Shown here: positions 40,033 to 48,832 of the stretch, piece after piece
How the letters are laid out: the number at the start of each line of letters is the position of its first letter
How positions within the stretch are numbered: position 1 is the stretch's first letter
Assembly: GCA_963723745.1 (NCBI GenBank)
Contig: CAVRRZ010000001.1
Coordinates: 992,001 to 1,056,000 of the forward strand
DNA: 64,000 nucleotides
Reading direction: 5' to 3'
Origin: CAVRRZ01 sp963723745
Lineage (GTDB): Bacteria; Actinomycetota; Actinomycetes; Mycobacteriales; Geodermatophilaceae
Program-made: the position numbers and the translations under genes
The notes under the pieces: model-generated
Seen by the model: the letters and a program-made list of their open reading frames with translations, nothing else
Databases searched by the model: none
Told to the model about the DNA's origin: nothing

Positions 40033-41727
40033 ATGGTTTCGGGGGTCTTCGTGCAGTCCACGTCTCCGCTCCGTCGTGCTGCAGGCCTCCTGGCCGCGGG
40101 CACGCTGGGCATGTCCACAGCAGTTCTCGGCCTCGGCGGGGTGGCGCACGCCGCACCGCTGGAGGCCTTCTCCGTCGGCACCGATCCTTCGGAGGACGTC
40201 GTCGTCGACGGCGACTGGACCGTGCCGGCCGGCTACTGCCAGATCGACTGGACCCTCGCCGGAGCGGGCGGCGGCCGGTCCAGCGACAACAACGAGGGCG
40301 GCTACGGCGGCTACCTCGAGGTGACCACCCCGGTCACGCCCGGCGACGTGCTCGCCATCACCGCCGGCGGCGCCGGCGGCAACGCCGACGCCACCGCTGG
40401 CGGCGAGGCTGGTTCGGGCGCCGCGGGGTATGCCGGTGCCGCCGGTCAGATCGGAGAGTACGCAGACCTCAACGGCGGCGGTGGCGGCGGCGCCTCCACC
40501 GTGATCGGCGCAGAGGTGTCCCTCGTCGCCTTCGGCGGTGCCGGCGCTGCGGCGTCCGACGCGAACGGCGGGGCCGGCGGGGCCGGTGGCGGCGGCACGG
40601 AGAACACCGTGACCTGGCCCGACTCCTCCGTCGACTACGACGAGGTCGGCGGGGGTGGTGGCGGCGGCTACGTCTACGGCTGGGTCACCCCCTGCACGCT
40701 GCCCCCGCCGGCACCCACCGGGCTGTACGGCAGCGCCGGTGACGCCTCGCTGACCGTGGCCTTCGAGCGGGTCTGGAGCGAGGGCCCCAACGGCAGCGAC
40801 GCCGACTCCTGGGAGTACAGCCTCAACGGCGGTTCCACCTGGGTCGCTGCCGACACCACGGAGTACTACGGCACCTTCGAGTTCACCGTCTCCCGACTGA
40901 CCAACGGCACCACCTACGCGGTCCGGGTGCGGGGTGTCAGTGACACCGCCGGCCCGGGTGCCGCCAGCTCGGCGCTGCACCTCACGCCCGCCAAGCCCAT
41001 CGGCGCCCCGACCGGCGTCGTCGCGAAGGCCGGCCCCTCGTCGGTCACGATCACCTGGTCCGCGCCGACGAGTGCCGGCAGCTTCCCGGTGGCGAGCTAC
41101 GTGGTCGGTTGGAGTGGCGGCCAGATGGGCGGACCCGCCTGCGAGTCGGTCCCGGTGAGCGCCGAGCGGGTCTGCGTCTTCCCGGCCCAGCCCGGTAACA
41201 CCTACTCGTTCTCCGTCTGGGCGGTGGACACGAAGGGCAACGACGGACTCCCCTCCGCGATGGTGTCGGCGGGCAAGACCCCGGAGCCGAAGCTGCCGGC
41301 GACCGTGCCGGCCGCCCAGGGCGAGCTCGAGGTCCCGGCCGATCAGCAGGGCCCGATGGCCGTCGGCACGGAGATCACCCTGCGCGGCACCGGCTACCTG
41401 CCGTTCTCGACGGTGACCGTGGCGATCTACTCCGAGCCGCAGGTGCTCACCTCGGTCGTCACCGACGCGACCGGTAGCTTCGAGGTGACCGTGACCATCC
41501 CCGAAGGCCTGGCCAACGGCGACCACACCCTCGTGGCCTCCGGCGTCGACCCCGACGGGAACGTCCGCTACCTGGCCCTCCCGGTGACCGTCACCGGCGG
41601 CATCACGGGTGCGGGCGGCCTCGCCTACACCGGCTTCGACATCGCGGCTCCGCTGACCGGCGGCCTCGCCGCGCTGGCCGTCGGCGCCGGGCTGATGGTG
41701 GTCTCCCGCCGCCGCGCCGCGGCCTGA
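40033..41727 (+). CDS. Sortase-anchored surface protein with fibronectin III-like domains
   Basis: This 564-residue exported protein has a signal peptide ending AHA-AP, then a glycine-rich domain (about 60-215) with many GGAGG/GGGGG runs, two fibronectin III-like domains (about 220-320 and 325-420), and an Ig-like domain (VGTEITLRGTGYLPFSTVTVAIY). A sorting signal follows: LAYTG at 530-534, a hydrophobic helix and RRRAAA. LAYTG fits the LAxTG motif used by class E sortases, and the next gene encodes one. Adhesion or aggregation is likely, given the architecture. The start could instead be the GTG at 40051. Confidence 0.88.
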   Translation: MVSGVFVQSTSPLRRAAGLLAAGTLGMSTAVLGLGGVAHAAPLEAFSVGTDPSEDVVVDGDWTVPAGYCQIDWTLAGAGGGRSSDNNEGGYGGYLEVTTPVTPGDVLAITAGGAGGNADATAGGEAGSGAAGYAGAAGQIGEYADLNGGGGGGASTVIGAEVSLVAFGGAGAAASDANGGAGGAGGGGTENTVTWPDSSVDYDEVGGGGGGGYVYGWVTPCTLPPPAPTGLYGSAGDASLTVAFERVWSEGPNGSDADSWEYSLNGGSTWVAADTTEYYGTFEFTVSRLTNGTTYAVRVRGVSDTAGPGAASSALHLTPAKPIGAPTGVVAKAGPSSVTITWSAPTSAGSFPVASYVVGWSGGQMGGPACESVPVSAERVCVFPAQPGNTYSFSVWAVDTKGNDGLPSAMVSAGKTPEPKLPATVPAAQGELEVPADQQGPMAVGTEITLRGTGYLPFSTVTVAIYSEPQVLTSVVTDATGSFEVTVTIPEGLANGDHTLVASGVDPDGNVRYLALPVTVTGGITGAGGLAYTGFDIAAPLTGGLAALAVGAGLMVVSRRRAAA

Positions 41728-41741
41728 TCGGAGGAATCGAC

Positions 41742-42494
41742 ATGGACGACGAGACCGCCGGGCGCCACCGGGGATCGTGGTGGCGCAGGATCACCGGGGC
41801 TCTGGGCGAGCTGCTGGTGACCGGCGGTCTCGTCGTCCTGCTGTACGTCGTCTACGAGGTCTACGTGACCGACTGGATGACCGCGCAGCGCCAGGAGGAG
41901 CTCGGCGAGCAACTGCTCGCCGAGTGGCAGGACCTCGACGTGGCGGCCGACGACCGCAGGACGGTCGACCTCGGCGACGGCCTCGCCGTGCTGCACGTCC
42001 CGCGGCTGGGCGAGGACTACCGCCGCGTGGTGCTGGAGGGCACCGAGGAGGCGCAGCTGTCGCAGGGCCCCGGCCACTACGTCGGGACGGCGCTGCCCGG
42101 CGACGTCGGCAACGTGGCCATCGCCGGGCACCGCGTGGGCAAGGGGTCGCCGTTCCTGGAACTGGACCTGATGCAGGCCGGTGACCCGATCGTCGTCGAG
42201 ACCGCCGACAGGTGGTTCGTCTACCGGGTGCTGGGCGACCCGACCAGCGGCGACCTCGCCGCGGACCCCAGCGGGATCCCGGGCATGCAGATCGTCCACC
42301 CCTCCGAGGTCGACGTGATCTCACCGACGCCGAACCAGGCGCCGGATGCCGCCGGCACGGGCAGGTACCTCACGCTGACGACGTGCCATCCCCGCTTCTC
42401 CGCCGAGCAGCGGCTCATCATCCACGCGGAGCTCGAGGGCGAGGGCGTCAGCAAGGCCGACCTCCCGGCCGGCCCGCCCGAGCTGCAGGGCTGA
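41742..42494 (+). CDS. srtE: Class E sortase
   Basis: This 250-residue membrane transpeptidase cuts LAxTG signals and joins the protein to peptidoglycan. An N-terminal membrane helix (LLVTGGLVVLLYVVYEVYV) precedes the sortase barrel. Catalytic residues are H130 in AIAGHRVG, C215 in TLTTCHPRF and R224 in AEQRLIIH. The neighbouring upstream gene encodes its likely substrate, ending in LAYTG. GGAGGA lies six bases before the ATG, and a 14-base gap to the substrate gene suggests a single operon. Confidence 0.93.
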   Translation: MDDETAGRHRGSWWRRITGALGELLVTGGLVVLLYVVYEVYVTDWMTAQRQEELGEQLLAEWQDLDVAADDRRTVDLGDGLAVLHVPRLGEDYRRVVLEGTEEAQLSQGPGHYVGTALPGDVGNVAIAGHRVGKGSPFLELDLMQAGDPIVVETADRWFVYRVLGDPTSGDLAADPSGIPGMQIVHPSEVDVISPTPNQAPDAAGTGRYLTLTTCHPRFSAEQRLIIHAELEGEGVSKADLPAGPPELQG

Positions 42495-42505
42495 GAGGGG
42501 TCGAC

Positions 42506-42661
42506 GTGTACGGCTGGATCTGGCGGCACCTGCCCGGCGGCACGGGGCTGCGCGCCCTTCAGTCCGTGCTTCTCGTGCTGGCGGTGGTCGCGCTGCTGCT
42601 GTTCGTCGTCTTCCCGTGGGTCGCGCCGTACCTGCCGTTCAACCAGGTGACCGTCGACTGA
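42506..42661 (+). CDS. Small single-pass membrane protein after the sortase gene
   Basis: A 51-residue protein starting (V)YGWIWRHLPGGTGLRALQS, with one hydrophobic helix (VLLVLAVVALLLFVVFPWV) and a short tail PYLPFNQVTVD. Small proteins of this W-R-x-L-P-G pattern are commonly found after class E sortases in actinobacteria. The role is unknown and may be to assist the sortase. GAGAGGGG is well placed before the GTG. It lies 11 bases after the sortase stop. Confidence 0.8.
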   Translation: MYGWIWRHLPGGTGLRALQSVLLVLAVVALLLFVVFPWVAPYLPFNQVTVD

Positions 42662-42673
42662 CGGTCGCTCGGG

Positions 42674-43129
42674 TCACCGGGGCTTCGGCAGGCCGACCCA
42701 GCGCGGGACGCGGTCGCGGTACTCGGCGTACTCGGTGCCGAACTTCTCCTCGAGGCGCTTCTCGTCCTTCGCGGCGCGCTGGTCGTACCAGGGGATGCGG
42801 GCCGAGGCGATGGCCAGCGCGAGCGGCGAGCGGGTGACCAGCGTGAGCCCGGCCAGATAGATCATGTGCCCGAGGTACATCGGGTTGCGGGTGTAGGCGT
42901 ACGGGCCGGTGTCGATGATCCGCTCCGGAAAGCCCTGCGACATCCCGGGCGGCCCGCCCGCGTGCCGGATGCGGTAGCGGCCGGAGAGCTTGTAGGTGAG
43001 GAAGCCGGCCAGCATCACCGGCAGCCACTGCGGCCGCAACGGCCGGCGGGAGATCGCCTGCTCGGCCAGGACCGCCGCGGGGAGGACGACGAGCGTCCGG
43101 GTGGAGTTGCTCTCCAGACTCAGCCGCAT
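42674..43129 (-). CDS. Isoprenylcysteine carboxyl methyltransferase-like membrane protein
   Basis: This integral-membrane methyltransferase-fold protein of about 151 residues belongs to the ICMT/PEMT group. The SAM-binding signature is GPYAYTRNPMYLGHMIYLAG, followed by DEKRLEEKFGTEYAEYRDRVPRWVG. The substrate in bacteria is generally unknown. Two starts are possible. ATG 43129 has a TATGGT -10 box six bases upstream and would be leaderless. ATG 43147 has AAGGTGGCGG before it. I prefer 43129, because an 11-bp palindrome overlapping the -10 looks like an operator. Confidence 0.8.
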   Translation of the reverse strand: MRLSLESNSTRTLVVLPAAVLAEQAISRRPLRPQWLPVMLAGFLTYKLSGRYRIRHAGGPPGMSQGFPERIIDTGPYAYTRNPMYLGHMIYLAGLTLVTRSPLALAIASARIPWYDQRAAKDEKRLEEKFGTEYAEYRDRVPRWVGLPKPR

Positions 43130-43139
43130 GGTCAGACCA
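43129..43139. promoter_or_regulatory. Candidate GntR-type operator at the ICMT-like promoter
   Basis: TGGTCAGACCA is a perfect palindrome (apart from its central base) that overlaps a TATGGT -10 box (43136-43141, minus strand) and ends at the preferred ATG. The 13-bp string TATGGTCTGACCA recurs at 62693-62705 before the CDC48-like gene. Confidence 0.45.
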
Positions 43140-43158
43140 TATGACATCCGCCACCTTC

Positions 43159-43180
43159 GGCCTTTATGGCCATAAGTGCC
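43159..43180. repeat. Palindromic repeat family C, single copy C3
   Basis: GGCCTTTATGGCCATAAGTGCC, identical to the left unit of C2. It lies between the ICMT-like gene start and the peptide-binding lipoprotein gene, in a shared promoter region and not at a gene end. Confidence 0.85.
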
Positions 43181-43315
43181 GGTCGGGGGTGCGGATGACG
43201 GCGATGTGACGGTCTGGCAACGATCCCGCCCAGGGCCGTTCTCGGGTGGCAGGCGGCGCGGGGCCAGGGAAGTGTCGAGGAGCTAGCTGTCGCCCAGCCC
43301 GCCGGAGGATCCCCC

Positions 43316-44854
43316 GTGCGCCCCACCCGAGTCCTGCCTCTCACCGCTGCCGTCCTGCTCGCGGTCGGTGCCTGCTCCGGAGGCGGCGAGAGCGTCGACA
43401 CCGGCACCGGAGACGGCGGTGGTGGTGGCGGCGGGGGCGGCACGCTCGTCGCCGCGGTGGCGGCCCAGCCCGATCAGCTCGACCCGCACGTCACGACGGC
43501 GTACCCGAGCTTCCAGATCCTCGAGAACGTCTACGACACCCTCGTCGTCCCCAGCGCCGACGACCTCACGATGGAGCCCAGCCTGGCCGAGGACTGGGAG
43601 ACCAGCGAGGACGGCCTGACCTGGACCTTCACGCTGCGGGAGGGGGTCACCTTCCACGACGGCAGCGAGTTCGACGCCGCGGACGTCGTCTACTCCTACA
43701 ACCGGATCATCGACGAGGAACTGGCCAACGCCTACCGCTTCGCGACCGTCGAGAGCGTCGAGGAGGTCGACCCGCAGACCGTGGAGATCACGGTCAGCCA
43801 GCCCACGCCGAACCTGCCCGCGCTGATCGGCGGCTTCAAGGGGATGGCGATCCTCCCGGAGGGCGCCGCGGAGGAGTTCGACCTGACCACCCAGGCCGTG
43901 GGCACCGGCCCGTTCGAGCTGGAGAGCTCCGGGGCCAGCGCGACGGTGCTCACCGCCTACGACGACTACTGGGGCGGCGACGTCACGGTCGACGGTGTGG
44001 AGTTCCGCTACATCACCGAGCCGGCCGCGGCCCTGACCGCGTTGCAGAACGGCGAGGTGCAGTGGACCGACAACATCCCGCCGCAGCAGATCGAGGCGCT
44101 GCAGGGTGACGACCAGGTGGAGCTCGCGACCACGCCGAGCGTCGACTACTGGTACATGTCCATGAACTACGACGTCGAGCCCTTCGGCGACCGCGACGTC
44201 CGCCGGGCCATCGCCACGGCCATCGACCGGGACGCGGTCACCGAGGCGGCCAAGTTCGGGGCGGCGCAGCCGAACCAGACGGCGATCCCCGAGGACAGCT
44301 TCTTCTACACCGACTACGCGCCGTTCGAGACCGACGCGGACGAGGCGCAGCAGCTGCTCGCGGACGCCGGCGTCGAGACCCCGATCGAGATGGGCCTGAT
44401 GGTCACCGACGAGTTCCCCGAGACGGTGACGGCTGCCCAGGTGATCGCCAGCCAGCTCGAGCCGATCGGCATCGAGGTCGACGTCCAGAACGTGGACTTC
44501 GCGACGTGGCTGGACCGGCAGGGTCAGGGCGACTACGACGCCTTTCTGCTGGGCTGGCTGGGCAACATCGACCCGTTCGACTACTACCACTCGCAGCACA
44601 TCACCGACGGCTCGAACAACTACCAGGGCTACAGCAACCCGGAGGTCGACCAGCTGCTCACCGACGCCGCGACCGAGACCGACCAGGACGCCCGCAAGGA
44701 GCTCTACGACTCGGCCGCGCAGCTGATCGTCGACGACGTCTCCTACCTCTACCTGTACAACCCCGACGTCGTGCAGGCATGGGCTCCGGGGATGTCGGGC
44801 TACCAGATCCGCGCCGACAAGGCGATCAACTTCGAGACGGTCACCCTGCCCTGA
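43316..44854 (+). CDS. dppA: Peptide/nickel ABC transporter substrate-binding lipoprotein
   Basis: This 512-residue family 5 solute-binding protein delivers oligopeptides or similar solutes to the DppBC permease. The signal ends in lipobox LAVGAC with C20 as the lipidated residue, then a Gly-rich linker. SBP family 5 marks include LAEDWETSEDGLTWTFTLREGVTFHDG and AVGTGPFEL, with DVRRAIATAIDRDAV. GGAGGA lies six bases before the GTG. It opens a five-gene operon in standard order. Confidence 0.93.
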   Translation: MRPTRVLPLTAAVLLAVGACSGGGESVDTGTGDGGGGGGGGGTLVAAVAAQPDQLDPHVTTAYPSFQILENVYDTLVVPSADDLTMEPSLAEDWETSEDGLTWTFTLREGVTFHDGSEFDAADVVYSYNRIIDEELANAYRFATVESVEEVDPQTVEITVSQPTPNLPALIGGFKGMAILPEGAAEEFDLTTQAVGTGPFELESSGASATVLTAYDDYWGGDVTVDGVEFRYITEPAAALTALQNGEVQWTDNIPPQQIEALQGDDQVELATTPSVDYWYMSMNYDVEPFGDRDVRRAIATAIDRDAVTEAAKFGAAQPNQTAIPEDSFFYTDYAPFETDADEAQQLLADAGVETPIEMGLMVTDEFPETVTAAQVIASQLEPIGIEVDVQNVDFATWLDRQGQGDYDAFLLGWLGNIDPFDYYHSQHITDGSNNYQGYSNPEVDQLLTDAATETDQDARKELYDSAAQLIVDDVSYLYLYNPDVVQAWAPGMSGYQIRADKAINFETVTLP

Positions 44855-44855
44855 C

Positions 44856-45797
44856 ATGACGGGGTACCTGCTCCGCCGCACCGGGCAGTCGGTGGTGGTG
44901 CTCGCCGGGGTGAGCGTGCTCGTGTTCACCCTGGTGCACCTCGTCCCCGGCGACCCGGTGCGGCTGGCGCTGGGCACCCGGTTCAACCAGGACACCTACG
45001 ACGCGCTGATGGCGCGCTCGGGCCTGGACCAGCCGCTGTTCCAGCAGTTCTTCACCTGGCTGGGCGGCGCGATCACCGGTGACCTCGGCGTCAGCTTCCG
45101 CAGCGGCGAACCGGTGACGGTGCTGATCCTGGAGCGGCTGCCGGCGACGGTGACGCTCGCCTTCGCCGCCCTCCTGGTCGCGCTGCTCATCGCCATCCCG
45201 CTGGGCACGGTGTCGGCGCTGCGGCCGCGCTCGTTCGTCGACCGCGTGGCCACGGTGATCAGCCAGTTCGGCATCTCGGTGCCCGACTTCTGGATGGGCA
45301 TCGTGCTGATCCTGGTGTTCGCCGGCACGCTCGGCTGGCTGCCCAGCGGCGGGTACGTGCCGCTCGCGGAGGACCCGGTGGGCTGGGCGCAGCGGCTGAT
45401 CATGCCGGCGGTCGTCGTCGGTGTGGTGTCGGGGTCGGTGATCACCCGGTTCGTCCGGTCCAGCGTGCTGGAGGCGCTGGGCTCCGACCACGTCCGGACG
45501 GCGGAGGCGAAGGGGCTGCCCCGGCGCCAGGTGCTCGGCTGGCACGTGCTGCGCAACGCGCTGCTGCCGCTGGTCACCGTGATCGGCGTGCAGCTGGCCT
45601 ACCTGCTCTCGGGCGTGGTCGTGGTCGAGATCGTGTTCGCCTGGCCCGGTCTCGGGCAGCTCGCGCTGCAGGCGGTGGAGGCCCGCGACTACCCGGTCCT
45701 GCAGGGCGCCATCCTGCTGTTCGCGGTGGTCTTCCTCGTGATCAACCTGGTGGTCGACCTGCTCTACACCGCCATCGACCCGAGGATCCGCAGGTGA
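44856..45797 (+). CDS. dppB: Peptide ABC transporter permease DppB
   Basis: This 313-residue inner-membrane permease has six helices. It starts with the family's short cytosolic MTGYLLRRTGQSVVVLAGVS and LVPGDPVRLALG. The EAA loop SDHVRTAEAKGLPRRQVLGWHVLRNALLP contacts the ATPases. It begins one base after the dppA stop, so the two are translationally coupled. Confidence 0.93.
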   Translation: MTGYLLRRTGQSVVVLAGVSVLVFTLVHLVPGDPVRLALGTRFNQDTYDALMARSGLDQPLFQQFFTWLGGAITGDLGVSFRSGEPVTVLILERLPATVTLAFAALLVALLIAIPLGTVSALRPRSFVDRVATVISQFGISVPDFWMGIVLILVFAGTLGWLPSGGYVPLAEDPVGWAQRLIMPAVVVGVVSGSVITRFVRSSVLEALGSDHVRTAEAKGLPRRQVLGWHVLRNALLPLVTVIGVQLAYLLSGVVVVEIVFAWPGLGQLALQAVEARDYPVLQGAILLFAVVFLVINLVVDLLYTAIDPRIRR

Positions 45798-45801
45798 GCC
45801 G

Positions 45802-46785
45802 GTGAGCATCCAGCCCACGCCCGCACCCACCCCGGGCACCGAGCCCCCCGCCGAGCCCCCCGCCGGGCCCCGCGCCGGGACGCCGTCCGAACCGCCGTCG
45901 GGCGCCCCGTCACTGAAGCCGGCCACGCCGCGCTGGCGGGAGACGCTGGGCCTGCTGGCCCGCAACCCGACGGCCGCGGTCGCCGCCGTCGTGCTGCTGC
46001 TGATCATCCTCATCGCGATCTTCGACGACCAGCTGGCGCCACAGGGCCCCAACGAGATCGACGTCGCGGCGCGGCTGCAGCCACCGAGCCTCGAGCACTG
46101 GTTCGGCACCGACGACCTCGGCCGCGACATCCTGTCCCGGATCATCCTGGGCGCGTCGGTGTCGCTACGGGTCGGTTTCCTCGCCGTCGGCATCGCGCTG
46201 GTGGTCGGCGCGACGATCGGGCTGCTCGCCGGCTTCTACGGCCGATGGGTGGACGACGTCCTGATGCGGATCATGGACATGCTGTTCGCCTTCCCGGCGG
46301 TGCTGCTGGCCATCGCCGTGCTCGCCGTCCGCGGGCCGGGCTCGGGCAACACCGCGCTGGCGATCGCGATCGTCTACGTGCCGATCTTCGCCCGCGTAAG
46401 CCGCGCCAGCGTGCTCGGCGTCCGCGAGGAGGTGTACGTGCGCGCCTCGCGGTCGGTCGGCGCCAGCGACTGGCGGCTGCTCACCCGGCACGTGCTGCCC
46501 AACGCCGCGCCGCCGATCATCGTGCAGACCTCGATCAGCCTGGCCTTCGCGGTGCTGGCCGAGGCGGCGCTGTCGTTCCTCGGCCTGGGCACCCAGCCGC
46601 CGAACCCGTCGTGGGGGCTGATGCTCGCCGAGGGCCGCGGCTACATCGACCTGGCCTGGTGGATCGCGTTCTTCCCCGGCATGGCGATCTTCCTGACCGT
46701 GCTCTGCTTCAACCTGCTCGGCGACGGCCTGCGCGACGTCCTGGACCCGCGGCAGCGGACGCTGATGAGCGGGGGTGGCCGGTGA
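45802..46785 (+). CDS. dppC: Peptide ABC transporter permease DppC
   Basis: This 327-residue permease pairs with DppB. A Pro/Gly-rich cytosolic N-terminus (about 1-35) precedes the first helix. FGTDDLGRDILSRIILGASVSL, the EAA loop YVRASRSVGASDWRLLTRHVLPNAAPP (in parts) and FLGLGTQPPNPSWGLML are hallmarks of DppC/OppC. It starts four bases after the dppB stop and its own stop overlaps dppD as GTGA. Confidence 0.93.
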   Translation: MSIQPTPAPTPGTEPPAEPPAGPRAGTPSEPPSGAPSLKPATPRWRETLGLLARNPTAAVAAVVLLLIILIAIFDDQLAPQGPNEIDVAARLQPPSLEHWFGTDDLGRDILSRIILGASVSLRVGFLAVGIALVVGATIGLLAGFYGRWVDDVLMRIMDMLFAFPAVLLAIAVLAVRGPGSGNTALAIAIVYVPIFARVSRASVLGVREEVYVRASRSVGASDWRLLTRHVLPNAAPPIIVQTSISLAFAVLAEAALSFLGLGTQPPNPSWGLMLAEGRGYIDLAWWIAFFPGMAIFLTVLCFNLLGDGLRDVLDPRQRTLMSGGGR

Positions 46786-47807
46786 CTCCGCCGCTGTTGG
46801 AGGTCGAGGACCTGCGGGTGCGGCTGCGCACACCGCGGGGCACCGCGCACGTCGTCAACGGGCTCAGCTACTCGGTCGGTGCGGGCGAGACCGTGGCCGT
46901 CGTGGGGGAGTCGGGCAGCGGCAAGAGCGTCTCGGTGCTCGCCCTGATGGGGCTGCTGCCGGCCCGGACGGCGACGGTGACCGGTCGTGCCGTGCTGCAG
47001 GGCGAGGACCTGCTGTCCATGCTCCGGGAGCGGCTGCGCCAGGTGCGCGGCCCGGGCGTCGGCATGGTGTTCCAGGACCCGATGACCTCGCTCAACCCGG
47101 TGCTCACCGTGGGCCGGCAGCTGGTCGAAGGGATCCGGGCGCACACCGACGTGAACAAGGCAACCGCCCGCAGACGGGCCGCCGAGCTGCTCGGCGAGGT
47201 CGGCCTGCCCGACCCGGTCGGAGCGCTGGACCGCTACCCGCACGAGCTGTCCGGCGGCATGCGGCAGCGGGTGATGATCGCGATCGCGCTGTCCAACTCG
47301 CCGGCCCTGCTCATCGCCGACGAGGCCACCACCGCCCTCGACGTCACGGTGCAGGCGCAGATCATCGACCTGATCGAGAAGCTGCAGGCCGAGCACGGCA
47401 CCGGCGTCGTCTGGATCACCCACGACCTCGGCGTCGTCGCCGGCATCGCCGACCGGGTGCTGGTCATGTACGGCGGGCGCTGCGTGGAGGACGGGACGGC
47501 GGACGACGTCCTCGAGCGCCCCCGCCACCCGTACACGCGGGGCCTGCTCGGGGCACTCCCCGACCTCGCGCAGGCGCGCACGGGCGGCGAGCCCGTGGAG
47601 CTGGCCACCGTCCCCGGCACCCCACCGCCCCCGACCGACCTGCCGCCCGGGTGCGTGTTCTGGCCGCGCTGCCCGGTGCGCAGCGACCCGCGCTGCGAGA
47701 CCGAGCAGCCACCCCTCGTCGAGGTCGGCGACGGCCTTTATGGCCATAAAGGCCGCGAAGGTGGGCTGCCGCACCGGGCGGCGACGTGGTGCGAGGAAGC
47801 GCCGTGA
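46782..47807 (+). CDS. dppD: Peptide ABC transporter ATPase DppD, with a palindrome insertion
   Basis: This 341-residue ATPase has Walker A GESGSGKS, Q-loop MVFQDPMTSLNP, signature LSGGMRQRV, Walker B ALLIADEATTALDV and the H-loop WITHDLGVV. The C-terminal oligopeptide-transporter domain has the iron-sulfur-type CVFWPRCPVRSDPRC cysteines. After VEVGDG, the family C palindrome (47733-47754) encodes GLYGHKGR before the usual ending HRAATWCEEAP, so about eight residues are extra but the frame is kept. It overlaps dppF as GTGA. Confidence 0.92.
   Translation: MTPPLLEVEDLRVRLRTPRGTAHVVNGLSYSVGAGETVAVVGESGSGKSVSVLALMGLLPARTATVTGRAVLQGEDLLSMLRERLRQVRGPGVGMVFQDPMTSLNPVLTVGRQLVEGIRAHTDVNKATARRRAAELLGEVGLPDPVGALDRYPHELSGGMRQRVMIAIALSNSPALLIADEATTALDVTVQAQIIDLIEKLQAEHGTGVVWITHDLGVVAGIADRVLVMYGGRCVEDGTADDVLERPRHPYTRGLLGALPDLAQARTGGEPVELATVPGTPPPPTDLPPGCVFWPRCPVRSDPRCETEQPPLVEVGDGLYGHKGREGGLPHRAATWCEEAP
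47733..47754. repeat. Palindromic repeat family C, copy C4 inside dppD
   Basis: GGCCTTTATGGCCATAAAGGCC is a perfect 22-bp palindrome lying within the coding sequence of dppD, at about codons 318-325. It is the only family C copy inside a gene, and the frame is intact across it. Confidence 0.9.
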
Positions 47808-48832
47808 CCGACGACGTCCTGGTCTCCGCGCGCGGCCTGGAGGTGCACTTCCCGATCCGCTCCGGCGGGATCCGCCGCCGCCAGATCGGTGCGATCCGGG
47901 CGGTGGACGGCGTCGACCTCGACATCCGCCGGGGCGAGACGCTGGGCCTGGTCGGCGAGTCCGGCTGCGGCAAGTCGACGCTCGGCAACGCGCTGCTGCG
48001 GCTGGTCGAGCCGACCGGCGGGCGGATCGAGTTCGACGGAACCGACGTCACGACGCTGGGCAAGCGGGAGCTGCGCAGGTTGCGCCGCCGCGCCGGCATG
48101 GTCTTCCAGGACCCGTTCGCCTCGCTGGACCCGCGTCGCACGGTCGCGCAGACGGTGGCCGAGCCGCTGGAGGTGCACGGCCTGCGCGACGGCAAGCGTG
48201 CGCGCGCGCAGCGGGTGGGGGAGCTGCTCGAGCTCGTCGGCCTCGACCCGGTCGTGGCCGGGCGGTACCCGCACGAGTTCTCCGGCGGGCAGCGCCAGCG
48301 GGTCGGCATCGCCCGCGCGCTGGCCGGCGAGCCGGACTTCCTGGTCTGCGACGAGGCGATCGCCTCCCTCGACGTCAGCGTCCAGGCCCAGGTGCTCAAC
48401 CTGCTGCGCCGGTTGCAGCGGCAGCTGGGGCTGACCCTGCTGTTCGTCTCGCACGACCTGTCCGCCGTCCGGCACGTGGCCGACCGGATCGCGGTGATGT
48501 ACCTGGGGCGGATCGTCGAGATCGGGCCGGCGTCCGCAGTCGGGTCCGAGCCGCAGATGCCCTACACGCAGGCGCTGCTGTCGGCGGTGCCGGTGCCGCA
48601 CCCCGCGCTGGAGCGCAAGCGCGAGCGGGTGGTGCTGACCGGCGACGTCCCGTCGCCGGCCGCCGTCCCCAGTGGCTGCCGGTTCCGCACCCGCTGCCCG
48701 TACGTGTTCGAGCCCTGCGACGACGTCGACCCGGCGCTGCAGCCGGCCGGCGCGGAGGGCCAGCTGGCCGCCTGCCACCTGCACGGCGTCGTCGGCCGCC
48801 CGGTGGAGACCTCGACCGTCACCCCGAGTTGA
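47804..48832 (+). CDS. dppF: Peptide ABC transporter ATPase DppF
   Basis: This 342-residue partner ATPase has Walker A GESGCGKSTLG, Q-loop MVFQDPFASLDPR, signature FSGGQRQRVGIARALAGEP, Walker B FLVCDEAIASLDV and H-loop FVSHDLSAV. The C-terminal oligo-HPY domain has CRFRTRCPYVFEPC. GAGGAAG precedes the GTG. The last two codons, AGT and the TGA stop, come from the left arm of a family A palindrome. Confidence 0.93.
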   Translation: MTDDVLVSARGLEVHFPIRSGGIRRRQIGAIRAVDGVDLDIRRGETLGLVGESGCGKSTLGNALLRLVEPTGGRIEFDGTDVTTLGKRELRRLRRRAGMVFQDPFASLDPRRTVAQTVAEPLEVHGLRDGKRARAQRVGELLELVGLDPVVAGRYPHEFSGGQRQRVGIARALAGEPDFLVCDEAIASLDVSVQAQVLNLLRRLQRQLGLTLLFVSHDLSAVRHVADRIAVMYLGRIVEIGPASAVGSEPQMPYTQALLSAVPVPHPALERKRERVVLTGDVPSPAAVPSGCRFRTRCPYVFEPCDDVDPALQPAGAEGQLAACHLHGVVGRPVETSTVTPS

